NCBI RefSeq assembly: GCF_000292525.1
Contig: NZ_AEYF01000032.1
Span: 1 to 61,835, forward strand
DNA: 61,835 nt
Direction: 5' to 3'
Origin: Rhizobium sp. CCGE 510
GTDB taxonomy: Bacteria > Pseudomonadota > Alphaproteobacteria > Rhizobiales > Rhizobiaceae
Part shown: positions 28,819 through 37,238 of the stretch, piece by piece
Position numbering within the stretch: position 1 is the first letter of the stretch
How the letters are laid out: each line of letters starts with the position of its first letter
Made by a program: the position numbers and the translations under genes
Notes under the pieces: model-generated
Database searches by the model: none
What the model saw: only the letters and a program-made list of their open reading frames with translations
What the model was told of the DNA's origin: nothing

Positions 28819-29479
28819 GCAAATCAGGACGCAAATCGAGGAGCTAACCGCCGACTTGATCTCGGTTGGCTTGTGTGTTGATCAAAACTTCCCAACACTT
28901 AAGGCGGAAAACAACGGCATCAAAACCATTGGCTTTGGTAATTTAGATGACCTATCCATCACGTTAAAAAACATTGCCTACATCGACGTTTATGAGAGTC
29001 TTCGAGAAAAACGCTCCTACAATATAAGGTTGATTGATGGAGGTGTGCTACAAATGCTTTATACTTTCGAGGGCGACGAGCTAACAAAACACAGGCTGGC
29101 CTTCTTCCCATCTCCTGATTTACTTGAATATCAGAATAATAGTGATGTTTACGAGAATGACGAAATGTATGGTGATGTCATTTTCAAAAACATCGTGACT
29201 TCTCCTGTTAGATTCGATTTCGATCGAGACGCCTTCATAGACTACGACCATCCAATGTCGCATGTTACTTTCGGACAATACAAAAATTGTCGCATACCCG
29301 TGACAGGTGCATTAAGTCCATTTCGATTTGTGCATTTTATACTTCGTGCATTTTACAACACTCCATTCAAGAAATTCTGCGGCGACATTCGCGAACACCA
29401 GTATTCGTTCCCTCTGACGATTACAGCCTCTGAGTCTAGGCACGTACATGTACAGGCTGGAGTTGCCGCTCAGCTTTGA
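28805..29479 (+). CDS. DUF2290-like protein of unknown function
   Basis: The 224-aa protein resembles DUF2290 proteins as I recall them, from the segments LIDGGVLQMLYTFEGDELTKHRLAFFPSPDLLEYQN and VRFDFDRDAFIDYDHPMSHVTFGQYKNCRIPV. This assignment rests on memory of the family and has not been searched. The N-terminal 40 residues are helical (EQIRTQIEELTADLISVGL). A late cluster RDAFIDYDHPMSHVTFGQ holds D and H residues that could form a metal or catalytic site. It starts inside the helicase gene (14-bp overlap), so the two products are translationally coupled and probably work together. Its AT-rich composition matches the helicase gene. Confidence 0.65.
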   Translation: MATAEQIRTQIEELTADLISVGLCVDQNFPTLKAENNGIKTIGFGNLDDLSITLKNIAYIDVYESLREKRSYNIRLIDGGVLQMLYTFEGDELTKHRLAFFPSPDLLEYQNNSDVYENDEMYGDVIFKNIVTSPVRFDFDRDAFIDYDHPMSHVTFGQYKNCRIPVTGALSPFRFVHFILRAFYNTPFKKFCGDIREHQYSFPLTITASESRHVHVQAGVAAQL

Positions 29480-29568
29480 ACGAAGTGGGCACACCAAAGC
29501 CATTCAGCTCGCGGCCAAACTCTCTTGGTTACCCAGGCCCAAATCATTAAAATACAAGAGGGGGAAGG

Positions 29569-29610
29569 TGCGATCCACGACCACCGATGGATGTTTACGA
29601 TCCTGGGTGC
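29569..29610. repeat. Right island-bounding direct repeat within 6S RNA
   Basis: The 42-bp right copy of the island repeat (37/42 identical to 26402-26443) forms the 3' part of the 6S RNA on the minus strand. Its core GATGGATGTTTACGATCCT (29586-29604) is identical in both copies. The differences cluster in four bases next to the core and in two bases beyond it, as expected when an incoming attachment site replaces the host 3' end. Confidence 0.75.
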
Positions 29611-29729
29611 CTACAAACGTAGGTGGGCGCCGTGTGTCCAGGCCCACGGGCCTGGCCAGGGACAGCTCCCTTTGGATCGAGTATGGCCCCAGGGATTGTG
29701 GTTCCTGTCGAGAGGCGCAGACCGCATCG
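29569..29729 (-). ncRNA. ssrS: 6S RNA (ssrS)
   Basis: 6S RNA binds the housekeeping RNA polymerase holoenzyme by mimicking an open promoter. The minus-strand segment of about 160 nt folds as a long, interrupted rod. Its terminal stem pairs TGCGGTC near the 5' end with GATCGCA at the 3' end. A GC-rich apical stem (GGCCAGGCCC with GGGCCTGG) and a bulge region containing GGAACCACAATCCCT are typical of the alphaproteobacterial form. A -10-like TATATA sits about 3-10 bp upstream of the 5' end. It follows zapA on the same strand, the classical zapA-ssrS context. Its 3' end is the integration site of the neighbouring island. Ends are approximate. Confidence 0.82.
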
Positions 29730-29795
29730 CGATATATAAGGTCGTTTGCGCCAGCGCGCCAGTGGTGGCGGCACGTCGTTCTTATTTAATTGAGA

Positions 29796-30173
29796 TCAAT
29801 TGAGTTCGGGTGCGGACCGGCCGTTCAGTTTGTCGGTGATGCCGCGAATGCGGCTTGAAACCTCACTGAGCGCCGCCGCAAGATTTTCCTCGGTGCGGGC
29901 GGTGGCCGCAAGCACCGTGTCGCGGTTGCCGCGCAGCGACTCGAGCTCGGATTCCAGCCCGGCCACGCGGCGCGTCAACTCGGAAATCTCGTCCATGATC
30001 ATGATACCGGCCATGACGGTGATCCTGAGATCGCCGATTTCCCCGAACTGCCCCTTGAGATGGCCGACATAGCGGTCGAAACCAGTGGCGAGATCGGTCA
30101 AGTGATCCTCCTGCCCTTCTTCGCAGGCCATACGATAGGCCTTGCCGTCGATCGTCACCGTCACCTGCGCCAT
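29796..30173 (-). CDS. zapA: Cell division protein ZapA
   Basis: ZapA promotes FtsZ filament bundling at the division ring. The 125-aa protein starts MAQVTVTIDGKAYRMACEEGQEDHL, the family's signature N-terminal domain, followed by DLATGFDRYVGHLKGQFGEIGDLRITVMAGIMIMDE and a long coiled coil (ELTRRVAGLESELESLRG). The frame continues upstream into an intergenic element, but 30173 matches the family start. 6S RNA lies downstream on the same strand, as in many bacteria. Confidence 0.92.
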   Translation of the reverse strand: MAQVTVTIDGKAYRMACEEGQEDHLTDLATGFDRYVGHLKGQFGEIGDLRITVMAGIMIMDEISELTRRVAGLESELESLRGNRDTVLAATARTEENLAAALSEVSSRIRGITDKLNGRSAPELN

Positions 30174-30189
30174 GCCAAACTCTTTCTGC

Positions 30190-30302
30190 GAGAGCATGAT
30201 GCCGAAAAATATGCGCGGTTTTCCGACGACATCATGCTCAACTCTTAAATTAAAACAGGATTCAGATTTTGGGCCAACTTGGCCCAAAATCATCCTGTTC
30301 TA
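30190..30302. repeat. RIME-type intergenic mosaic element, copy 1
   Basis: Two hairpins separated by about 10 bp: the first (about 30191-30240) has arms AGAGCATGATGCCG and CGACATCATGCTC; the second (30254-30302) has AACAGGATTCAGATTTTGGGCC and GGCCCAAAATCATCCTGTT. The reverse complement matches the element at 47373-47486. Two-palindrome elements of this size are the RIME class described in Rhizobium. This copy fills the zapA-DUF4164 gap and runs into the DUF4164 stop codon. Confidence 0.8.
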
Positions 30303-30575
30303 GCGATCCAGAACCGCGCGGATCGTCTCCATGGCCGTCACCAGCCGCCGCGATACCTCACGGTTGACTTCCTCAAGCCGGTTGGCGCGGAATTCGGCCT
30401 GGTCGAGCTCCTGCGCCAGCCGCGAACGGTCGGCGTGCACGCGCCGCACCTCGCCCTCGATCTCGCCCTGCTCGCGCTGCCGCTCGACCCGCATGTCGAC
30501 GGCGTTTTCGAGGCCCGAAATCGCCTGTCTCAATTCGTTCAGAGCTGCTTCCATGGTTTTGCCTGTGGGCATCAT
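30300..30575 (-). CDS. DUF4164 domain-containing protein
   Basis: The 91-aa protein is almost entirely a predicted coiled coil (EQGEIEGEVRRVHADRSRLAQELDQAEFRANRLEEVNREVSRRLVTAMETIRAVL). The family occurs next to zapA in rhizobia, which suggests a role in division or envelope organisation, but none is established. Its stop codon coincides with the end of the RIME-type element. ATG at 30575 has GGGAAGG nearby; ATG at 30572 and 30554 are alternatives. Confidence 0.8.
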   Translation of the reverse strand: MMPTGKTMEAALNELRQAISGLENAVDMRVERQREQGEIEGEVRRVHADRSRLAQELDQAEFRANRLEEVNREVSRRLVTAMETIRAVLDR

Positions 30576-30907
30576 GCCTTCCCGATTCCCGCGCAGGATC
30601 CGCGAATCGGCACGCCGCGCCGATCCTGCGATTTAAAAAGGATATGCAGCTCGCCGACGGCCCGTCAATAAATCCTGTCACTTGCCCACCGGCCTATCCT
30701 GTGGATGAGCGTTTTACATAGGCCGACGGAGGCGATTCGTCATTTGTACAATCGCGCGATCAAATGTCAAAAATCGCCATTGCCCGCCCGGATTTGGCTT
30801 GCCATTTATTGACTTGCCCGCCCCAACTGCTATGTCTCTGCCGCTTTCACTCGATGGTCTTGGAGGCTCGAGGCCATCCCCCGACACCCGGAACTTGCGG
30901 AAAAGCC
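30576..30907. promoter_or_regulatory. Divergent DUF4164/tkt control region
   Basis: These 332 bp hold no gene. A palindrome CGCAGGATC/GATCCTGCG (30592-30600, 30622-30630) lies near the DUF4164 start. ATTGAC (30808-30813) and CTATGT (30830-30835), 16 bp apart, resemble the rhizobial CTTGAC-N17-CTATAT promoter and would read into tkt. Confidence 0.5.
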
Positions 30908-32881
30908 ATGACCTCTCCCGAACAACACGACCGGATGGCGAATGCAATCCGTTTTCTCGCCATGGACGCCGTTGAAAAGGCGAACTCCGGCCACCCCGGC
31001 ATGCCGATGGGCATGGCTGATGTGGCAACGGTCCTGTTCACCAAATATCTGAAGTTCGATCCGAAGAAGCCGCACTGGCCGAACCGCGATCGCTTCGTAC
31101 TCTCGGCCGGCCATGGCTCGATGCTGCTCTATTCGTTGCTGTATCTGACCGGCTATCCCGACATGACGATCGAAGACCTGAAGCAGTTCCGTCAGCTCGG
31201 CTCGAAGACCGCCGGTCATCCGGAATACGGTCACGCCACCGGCATTGAAACGACAACCGGTCCGCTCGGCCAGGGTATTGCCAATTCCGTCGGCATGGCG
31301 ATTGCCGAACGCAAGCTGCGCGAGGAATTCGGCGCCGATCTTCAGGATCACTATACCTATGCAATTTGCGGCGACGGTTGCCTCATGGAGGGCATCAGCC
31401 ACGAAGCCATCGCGCTCGCCGGCCACCTGAAGCTCAACAAGCTCGTTCTGTTCTGGGACAACAACTCGATCACCATCGACGGTGCCGTATCTCTCTCGGA
31501 TTCCACCGATCAGATCGCCCGTTTCAAGGCCGTTCATTGGAACACGATCGAGATCGACGGTCACGATCAGGCCGCAATCGCCGACGCGATCGAAGCTGCT
31601 CACAACTCCGACCGCCCGACCTTCATCGCCTGCAAGACGATCATCGGCTTCGGCGCCCCGAACAAGCAGGGCACCCATAAGGTCCACGGCAATCCGCTCG
31701 GCGCCGAGGAAATCGCCGCCACGCGCAAGGCGCTGAACTGGGAAGCTGAACCCTTCGTCATCCCGTCGGACGTCTTGGACACTTGGCGTGCAGCTGGTGC
31801 CCGCTCCGTCGATCTCGTCAACGCCTGGGAACAGGGTCTGGCCAAGGCTCCGGCCAAAGCCGAATTCACTCGCCGTATGGCAGGCGAACTGCCGGAAGGC
31901 TTCGACGCCGCAATCAGCGCCTACAAGAAGAAGCTCGCCGAGACCAAGCCGACCGTTGCTACCCGCAAGGCTTCGGAAGATGCGCTCGAGGTCATCAACG
32001 GCTTCCTGCCGGAAACGCTCGGCGGTTCCGCCGATCTGACGCCGTCGAACAACACCAAGACCAGCCAGATGCACTCGATCACGCCGACGGATTTCGCCGG
32101 CCGTTACATGCATTGGGGCATCCGCGAGCACGGCATGGCGTCTGCGATGAACGGCATCGCGCTGCATGGCGGCCTCATTCCCTATAGCGGTGGCTTCCTG
32201 ATCTTCTCGGATTATTGCCGTCCGCCGATCCGCCTTGCTTCGCTGATGGGCATCCGTGTCATCCATGTCCTGACGCATGACTCGATCGGCGTCGGCGAAG
32301 ACGGCCCGACGCACCAGCCAGTCGAACAGCTCGCCGGTCTGCGCGCCATCCCTAACCTGATGGTCTTCCGTCCGGCCGACGCCACGGAAACGGCGGAGTG
32401 CTGGCAGATCGCCGTCAAGACGCACAACCGTCCTTCGGGCCTTGCTCTGACGCGCCAGAACCTGCTCGCAGCTCGCACCGAATACAGCGAAAAGAACCTC
32501 TGCGAACAGGGTGCCTACACGCTGGCCGGCAATGCCGACGCCAAGGTGACGATCTTCGCCTCCGGCTCGGAGGTCGAAATCGCCGTCGCCGCCCGCGCAG
32601 CCCTTGAAGCCAAGGGTGTCACGGTGCGCGTCGTATCAGTTCCCTGCACGGAACTGTTCTTCGAGCAGCCGGACGCCTATCGCAAGGAAATCCTCGGTAA
32701 CTCGCCGGTCAAGATTGCCGTCGAAGCCGCCGTCCGCGAAGGCTGGGATGCCTTTATCGGACCGGAAGGCACTTTTGTCGGCATGAAGGGCTTCGGTGCT
32801 TCCGGCCCGGTGAAGGATGTTTACAAGCATTTCGGTATCACTGCCGACGCCGTCGTTGCGGCCGCTGAAGCAAAGCTCTAA
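30908..32881 (+). CDS. tkt: Transketolase
   Basis: This thiamin-diphosphate enzyme moves two-carbon units between sugar phosphates in the pentose phosphate pathway and Calvin-type reactions. The 657-aa protein starts [31 protein letters not shown]. Other marks are [23 protein letters not shown], the ThDP-binding [19 protein letters not shown], the transketolase-2 signature [19 protein letters not shown] and [18 protein letters not shown] with the catalytic histidine. A longer in-frame extension to 30764 crosses the promoter and is rejected. It leads the central carbon cluster with gap, pgk and fba. Confidence 0.97.
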   Translation: MTSPEQHDRMANAIRFLAMDAVEKANSGHPGMPMGMADVATVLFTKYLKFDPKKPHWPNRDRFVLSAGHGSMLLYSLLYLTGYPDMTIEDLKQFRQLGSKTAGHPEYGHATGIETTTGPLGQGIANSVGMAIAERKLREEFGADLQDHYTYAICGDGCLMEGISHEAIALAGHLKLNKLVLFWDNNSITIDGAVSLSDSTDQIARFKAVHWNTIEIDGHDQAAIADAIEAAHNSDRPTFIACKTIIGFGAPNKQGTHKVHGNPLGAEEIAATRKALNWEAEPFVIPSDVLDTWRAAGARSVDLVNAWEQGLAKAPAKAEFTRRMAGELPEGFDAAISAYKKKLAETKPTVATRKASEDALEVINGFLPETLGGSADLTPSNNTKTSQMHSITPTDFAGRYMHWGIREHGMASAMNGIALHGGLIPYSGGFLIFSDYCRPPIRLASLMGIRVIHVLTHDSIGVGEDGPTHQPVEQLAGLRAIPNLMVFRPADATETAECWQIAVKTHNRPSGLALTRQNLLAARTEYSEKNLCEQGAYTLAGNADAKVTIFASGSEVEIAVAARAALEAKGVTVRVVSVPCTELFFEQPDAYRKEILGNSPVKIAVEAAVREGWDAFIGPEGTFVGMKGFGASGPVKDVYKHFGITADAVVAAAEAKL

Positions 32882-32882
32882 T

Positions 32883-32939
32883 GAGGGCGCCTTGAGGCGC
32901 TCTCCATCTCCTCAATTCCCGGCCCGGCTGTATCGGGCC
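32883..32939 (+). other. Stem-loops in the tkt-gap spacer
   Basis: Two hairpins, GAGGGCGCC/GGCGCTCTC (32883-32904) and GGCCCG/CGGGCC (32921-32939), fill the 76-bp spacer. Neither has a long T-run, so they may attenuate or process rather than fully terminate a tkt-gap transcript. Confidence 0.4.
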
Positions 32940-32963
32940 TTACTCTATCGGGAGTGAATGAAC

Positions 32964-33974
32964 ATGACAGTCAAGGTTGCCATCAACGGCTTCGGCCGCA
33001 TCGGCCGCAACGTCCTTCGCGCCATCGTCGAATCCGGCCGCACCGACATCGAAGTCGTCGCCATCAACGACCTCGGCCCCGTCGAAACCAATGCCCACCT
33101 GCTGCGCTACGACTCGATCCATGGCCGCTTCCCGGCCACCGTGAAAGTCGAGGGTGACTCGATCATCGTCGGCAACGGCAAGCCGATCAAGGTCACCGCC
33201 ATGAAGGATCCGGCGACGCTTCCGCACCGCGAACTCGGCGTCGACATCGCGATGGAATGCACCGGCATCTTCACCTCCCGCGACAAGGCTGCCGCCCACC
33301 TGACGGCCGGCGCCAAGCGCGTCATCGTTTCGGCACCTGCAGACGGTGCCGACCTGACTGTCGTCTTCGGCGTCAATCATGACCAGCTCACCAAGGAGCA
33401 TATGGTCATCTCCAATGCGTCCTGCACCACCAACTGCCTGGTGCCGGTCGTGAAGGTTCTCGACGACGCCGTCGGCATCGACCACGGCTTCATGACGACG
33501 ATCCACTCCTACACCGGCGACCAGCCGACGCTCGACACGATGCACAAGGACCTGTATCGCGCCCGCGCCGCCGCACTTTCGATGATCCCGACCTCGACAG
33601 GCGCCGCCAAGGCAGTCGGCCTCGTTCTGCCGCATCTGAAGGGCAAGCTCGACGGCACCTCGATCCGCGTTCCGACTCCGAACGTTTCCGTCGTCGACTT
33701 CAAGTTCGTCGCCAAGAAAGCCACCAGCGTTGGCGAAATCAACGAGGCCATCATGGCTGCTGCAAACGGCAAGCTGAAAGGCGTCCTCGGCTACACCGAC
33801 GAGCCGCTCGTCTCCCGTGACTTCAACCACGACAGCCATTCCTCGATCCTCGCAACCGATCAGACCAAGGTCATGGAAGGCAATTTCGTGCGCGTCCTGT
33901 CCTGGTACGACAATGAATGGGGCTTCTCCAGCCGCATGTCCGACACGGCTGTCGCTTTCGCCAAGCTCATCTGA
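32964..33974 (+). CDS. gap: Type I glyceraldehyde-3-phosphate dehydrogenase
   Basis: It interconverts glyceraldehyde-3-phosphate and 1,3-bisphosphoglycerate with NAD. The 336-aa protein has [11 protein letters not shown] at the N-terminus, the catalytic Cys in [10 protein letters not shown] (C154), and the later [13 protein letters not shown] Rossmann-loop INDLGP favours NAD(+). ATG at 32964 is nine bases after GGGAG; an ATG six bases upstream is too close to that site. It ends in a strong terminator. With tkt upstream and pgk-fba downstream it forms the lower gluconeogenic/glycolytic cluster. Confidence 0.97.
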   Translation: MTVKVAINGFGRIGRNVLRAIVESGRTDIEVVAINDLGPVETNAHLLRYDSIHGRFPATVKVEGDSIIVGNGKPIKVTAMKDPATLPHRELGVDIAMECTGIFTSRDKAAAHLTAGAKRVIVSAPADGADLTVVFGVNHDQLTKEHMVISNASCTTNCLVPVVKVLDDAVGIDHGFMTTIHSYTGDQPTLDTMHKDLYRARAAALSMIPTSTGAAKAVGLVLPHLKGKLDGTSIRVPTPNVSVVDFKFVAKKATSVGEINEAIMAAANGKLKGVLGYTDEPLVSRDFNHDSHSSILATDQTKVMEGNFVRVLSWYDNEWGFSSRMSDTAVAFAKLI

Positions 33975-33998
33975 GCGCTCTTAAGGCATCGACATGCA

Positions 33999-34027
33999 AG
34001 CGGCCCGGGAAACTGGGCCGCTTTTTG
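33999..34027 (+). terminator. Rho-independent terminator of gap
   Basis: Perfect 8-bp stem AGCGGCCC (33999-34006) / GGGCCGCT (34015-34022) followed by TTTTTG, 25 bp after the gap stop. Confidence 0.9.
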
Positions 34028-34217
34028 TTGCCGTGCCTCGAACGAACCCAGCCTCCCCCGCACTGGTATCTTTTCGTCCATTGCCGGGATGAGATCTGTT
34101 AGGATAACTCGCCTGGACATTCCAAAATGCCCAGTTTCCTCGCGCCGCATCGGCCCCCGGCCAGGCGCGGAACGCCAATACCGTGCGGCAGCACTGTCGC
34201 TAATATGAGAGAGATGG

Positions 34218-34532
34218 ATGGATTACTTTACCGTAGAAATCGCCGGCCGTGCCGTTGCCAGCTTTCGCTCCGAAAATCACGAGGAAGCCACCCATTTCTT
34301 CGAGGCGGCGGACTTTCGCGACGATCTGACCATCCTGGAGTCCGAAGGCAAACCCCTGTGGGACCGTAAGGCGGCGCTCAGCCTGCGCAAGGCGACCGCC
34401 GAGGAAGCCAGCGAAGTCGAGCACGCCTATGAATTCGACGATGATCCCGAACGGACCATCGAGGACGAGTTCGTTGTTTTCCTGGTCCCGGTCGCGGATC
34501 TGACCGACGAGAGCGAGGACACCGAAGACTGA
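34218..34532 (+). CDS. Conserved hypothetical acidic protein
   Basis: This 104-aa protein has no recognised domain. It starts MDYFTVEIAGRAVASFRSENHEEAT, is strongly acidic in its C-terminal third (HAYEFDDDPERTIEDEFVVFLVPVADLTDESEDTED) and has no signal or membrane segment. GAGAGATGG gives a near-perfect ribosome binding site. It lies alone between gap and a small membrane protein gene. No function is proposed. Confidence 0.75.
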   Translation: MDYFTVEIAGRAVASFRSENHEEATHFFEAADFRDDLTILESEGKPLWDRKAALSLRKATAEEASEVEHAYEFDDDPERTIEDEFVVFLVPVADLTDESEDTED

Positions 34533-34712
34533 CCGACGATACGCATCGTTTTCCGATTTCGAAAGCCACACCGAAGCGACGAGTTCGGTGTGGCGCTGCC
34601 GCTTGCAGGCAGGGATGGATCACGCGTTGGCCAATCCGCTGGCCAAGCATGATAGATTGCGGAGATGCATAGCAACGCATAATGGCGACGATGATCCAAG
34701 CGGAGGCGATAA

Positions 34713-34892
34713 ATGGCAGAGGCACAGAAGCGCTTGTCCCACACCACGCTCAAGCGGCGGCAGCGGTTTCACCGCAAGCGGGACGTCAGACCTGCGGTGC
34801 TGGCAAAGGCCAATCGCCTGGTTATCTGGGTTGCCGCGTTCATCGGTCTCGCTTTTCTCGCCATCGTCATATTTCAGGCAGTGTTGGGATAG
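34713..34892 (+). CDS. Small single-pass membrane protein (59 aa)
   Basis: A 59-aa frame, shorter than usual gene-calling cutoffs. A Lys/Arg-rich N-terminal half (KRLSHTTLKRRQRFHRKRDVR) precedes one membrane helix (LVIWVAAFIGLAFLAIVIFQAVLG). The positive-inside rule puts the N-terminus in the cytoplasm. CGGAGGCG, 8 bases upstream, is a good ribosome binding site, and codon use matches the chromosome. It may be a small regulator or an assembly factor, but its role is unknown. Confidence 0.65.
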   Translation: MAEAQKRLSHTTLKRRQRFHRKRDVRPAVLAKANRLVIWVAAFIGLAFLAIVIFQAVLG

Positions 34893-35293
34893 CAGAGCAG
34901 CGGCCGCCGCTCTCAACATGTGCGGCTGCGATCCCTTTTCCCGTCCTCGGACAAGGCAGACGCGCCGCGTGAACGCAGAAACGTGTCTTGGCCTATCGCC
35001 GTTCGCAGATACCGGCAGGAAAAATCCGTGCCTGTCCCTTTTGCCCTGCTCTCGCCTGATTTTCCTATACATTCTTTATAGACAATTTCTCCCGTAGCAT
35101 TCCGGGTCGGTTGGCCGTCCGGCAACCGTTCAGCAGCATGATGCAGCGTCGCGACGAGGTTAAGCCGCAAGGCCTACCCTTCTCTGACGTTTTGCCGTTT
35201 ACTGGTGGGCCGCCGCGCGTCAGGAGGGGTTGAACCAAGGCGGATCGGCCGGAGCGGCTGTATCCGTAAAGCAGGCGATGAAAAGGGGTGGGC
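34893..35293. other. Spacer before the antiporter gene
   Basis: A 401-bp stretch without a gene, recognised structured RNA or repeat. It ends in AAAAGGGG, the ribosome binding site of the antiporter gene. I looked for a riboswitch-type leader and saw no convincing paired structure. Confidence 0.4.
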
Positions 35294-37168
35294 ATGGAAG
35301 CGTTTTATATCGTGGTGCTGGTCTCGACGGCGCTCGTGCTTCTTGCCGCTTTTTCGAGCCTGCTCGCCTTCCGCTTCGGCGCACCCCTGCTGCTGCTTTT
35401 CCTGATGATCGGCCTTGCCGCCGGCGTCGACGGCCTTGGCATCGAGTTCAGCAACAATTACCTCGCCTATATTCTCGGCTCCATCGCGCTGGCTGTCATC
35501 CTGTTTGATTCCGGCTTCGGCACGCCGATGCATGCCTTCCGGCTCGCGGCCGTGCCCTCTCTGGCACTCGCCTCGGTCGGCGTGCTGATTACCGCCTCGC
35601 TCTTTGCCTTCGCGGCCATGTGGCTTTTGAACTTCTCCTGGCTGGAAGGCCTGCTGCTCGGCTCGATCGTCGCATCGACGGATGCCGCCGCCGTCTTCTT
35701 CCTGCTGCGCATCGGCGGCATCAACATCCGCGACAAAGTGCGCTCGACGCTGGAGGTCGAATCCGGCACCAACGACCCAATGGCGATCTTCCTCACCATC
35801 GCCCTTGTCGAGGTGCTGGCGAGCGGCGAGCGATCCGCCGGCATCAATATCGGCATGCTCGCCATGTTCGTGCAGCAGATGGGCCTCGGCGTCATCCTCG
35901 GCTTGCTCGGCGGCATGATGATCGTGCTGATCGTCAGTAAGCTGGACACCGATCGCGGCCTGACGCCGATCTTCGTGCTGGCGCTCGCCCTTCTCGTCTT
36001 CTCCTTCACCGGCGCGGTCGGCGGCAGCGGCTTCCTTGCCGTCTATGTCGCCGGCATTTACGCCGGAAACCGCAAGATGCAGGCGATCGGCACCATCAAA
36101 CGCTTCCAGGACGGTATGACCTGGCTGGCGCAGATCATTATGTTCCTGGTGCTCGGCCTGCTTGCGACGCCGTCGCAATTCCCGGTCATCATCGTGCCCG
36201 CCATTCTGCTTGCCCTCTTCCTGATCTTTATCGCCCGCCCGCTGGCGGTCTGGCTGTCGCTGCTCCCGTTTGATTACACGCAGCAGGAAATCGGCTTCGT
36301 TGCCTGGGTCGGTCTGCGCGGCGCCGTCTCCATTCTGCTTGCCATCATGCCCATCCTCGGCGGGCTCGAGAACGGACAGATCTATTTCAACACGGCCTTT
36401 ATCATCGTGCTGGTCTCGTTGCTCCTCCAGGGCTGGACGATCAAGCCGGTCGCCAAGAAGCTTGGCCTGATCATTCCGCCGCGCATCGGTGCCGTCGACA
36501 AGGTCGAGGTCGACCTGCCGGGCGCCGCCAACCACGAACTGCTCTCCTATCGCGTCATCAAGGATAGTCCCGTGCTGCGCGGCGAGCGCATCCCGCGCTG
36601 GGCGACGCCTTCGCTGGTGATCCGCGACGGCAAGTCGATGCGCTACCAGTATGCCGGGCGGCTGCGCGAGAACGATCTCGTCTATCTCTTCATCGTGCCG
36701 AGCTACTCCCGCCTGCTCGACCGGCTCTTCGCCAGCCGTGCGCCGGTGGATGAGGACGATGCCGATTTTTTCGGAGCCTTCGCGCTCTCACCCGCCCGCC
36801 CCGCCGCCGATCTCGACGCCGCCTATGGCCCCGGCCTGCTCAACGAATCCGAAAAGGGCCTGACGATCGCCGAATTGATGCGGCAACGCCTCGGCGGCAA
36901 GGCCGACTATGCCGACCGCGTCCGTCTCGGTTCGATCATTCTCATCGTCCGCGATCTCGACGAGCACGACCACATCACCTCCGTCGGAATGTCGCTCGAA
37001 GCCGTCGAACCGGCGATCACGCTGCCGATCTTCATTAATCTCAAGGACATTATCCAGCGCATCCGCGACCGGCTGAAAGGGCGCCGAAGCCGCGAAACCG
37101 CAGCCTCCGAAACCGCAGCGAAAGCACCGCCCGGACGCGACGAAGGCACACGCGAAAACGGCCGTTGA
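35294..37168 (+). CDS. K+/H+ (CPA1) antiporter, NhaP2/CvrA type
   Basis: This 624-aa inner-membrane antiporter has about twelve helices (residues about 1-395). They include [17 protein letters not shown] and [18 protein letters not shown], the Asp-containing ion-binding segments of CPA1 exchangers, and [20 protein letters not shown] cytosolic TrkA-C-type regulatory domain (about 410-490) and a C-terminal CorC-like segment follow, as in NhaP2. It probably exports K+ for protons and is regulated by cytosolic ligands. ATG at 35294 follows AAGGGG; a GTG six bases upstream is possible. Confidence 0.93.
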   Translation: MEAFYIVVLVSTALVLLAAFSSLLAFRFGAPLLLLFLMIGLAAGVDGLGIEFSNNYLAYILGSIALAVILFDSGFGTPMHAFRLAAVPSLALASVGVLITASLFAFAAMWLLNFSWLEGLLLGSIVASTDAAAVFFLLRIGGINIRDKVRSTLEVESGTNDPMAIFLTIALVEVLASGERSAGINIGMLAMFVQQMGLGVILGLLGGMMIVLIVSKLDTDRGLTPIFVLALALLVFSFTGAVGGSGFLAVYVAGIYAGNRKMQAIGTIKRFQDGMTWLAQIIMFLVLGLLATPSQFPVIIVPAILLALFLIFIARPLAVWLSLLPFDYTQQEIGFVAWVGLRGAVSILLAIMPILGGLENGQIYFNTAFIIVLVSLLLQGWTIKPVAKKLGLIIPPRIGAVDKVEVDLPGAANHELLSYRVIKDSPVLRGERIPRWATPSLVIRDGKSMRYQYAGRLRENDLVYLFIVPSYSRLLDRLFASRAPVDEDDADFFGAFALSPARPAADLDAAYGPGLLNESEKGLTIAELMRQRLGGKADYADRVRLGSIILIVRDLDEHDHITSVGMSLEAVEPAITLPIFINLKDIIQRIRDRLKGRRSRETAASETAAKAPPGRDEGTRENGR

Positions 37169-37238
37169 ACGCCTTGCGTCTCAAATGATCCTTGCTATGG
37201 TCGCCGCAACTTCCGCCAACCAAGACTGGATTTCCTCC

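Larger units (their letters stand above)
26420..29600. mobile_element. Integrated two-gene genomic island at ssrS
   Basis: Approximate limits of a 3.2-kb element bounded by direct repeats that share a 19-bp perfect core. It has clearly lower GC than its surroundings and contains just two genes (helicase/nuclease-like and DUF2290-like). The chromosome-restoring copy of the 6S 3' end is on the right. No integrase, resolvase or transposase is encoded between the repeats, so the island was moved in trans or has lost its integrase. Boundaries are inferred from the repeats only. Confidence 0.7.

Noticed and set aside
26420..29600. Prophage remnant
   Set aside because: No structural, lysis or integrase genes; only two cargo genes between the repeats.
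34893..35293. Possible riboswitch before the antiporter gene
   Set aside because: No conserved pairing pattern found; the spacer lacks covarying stems that I could recognise.
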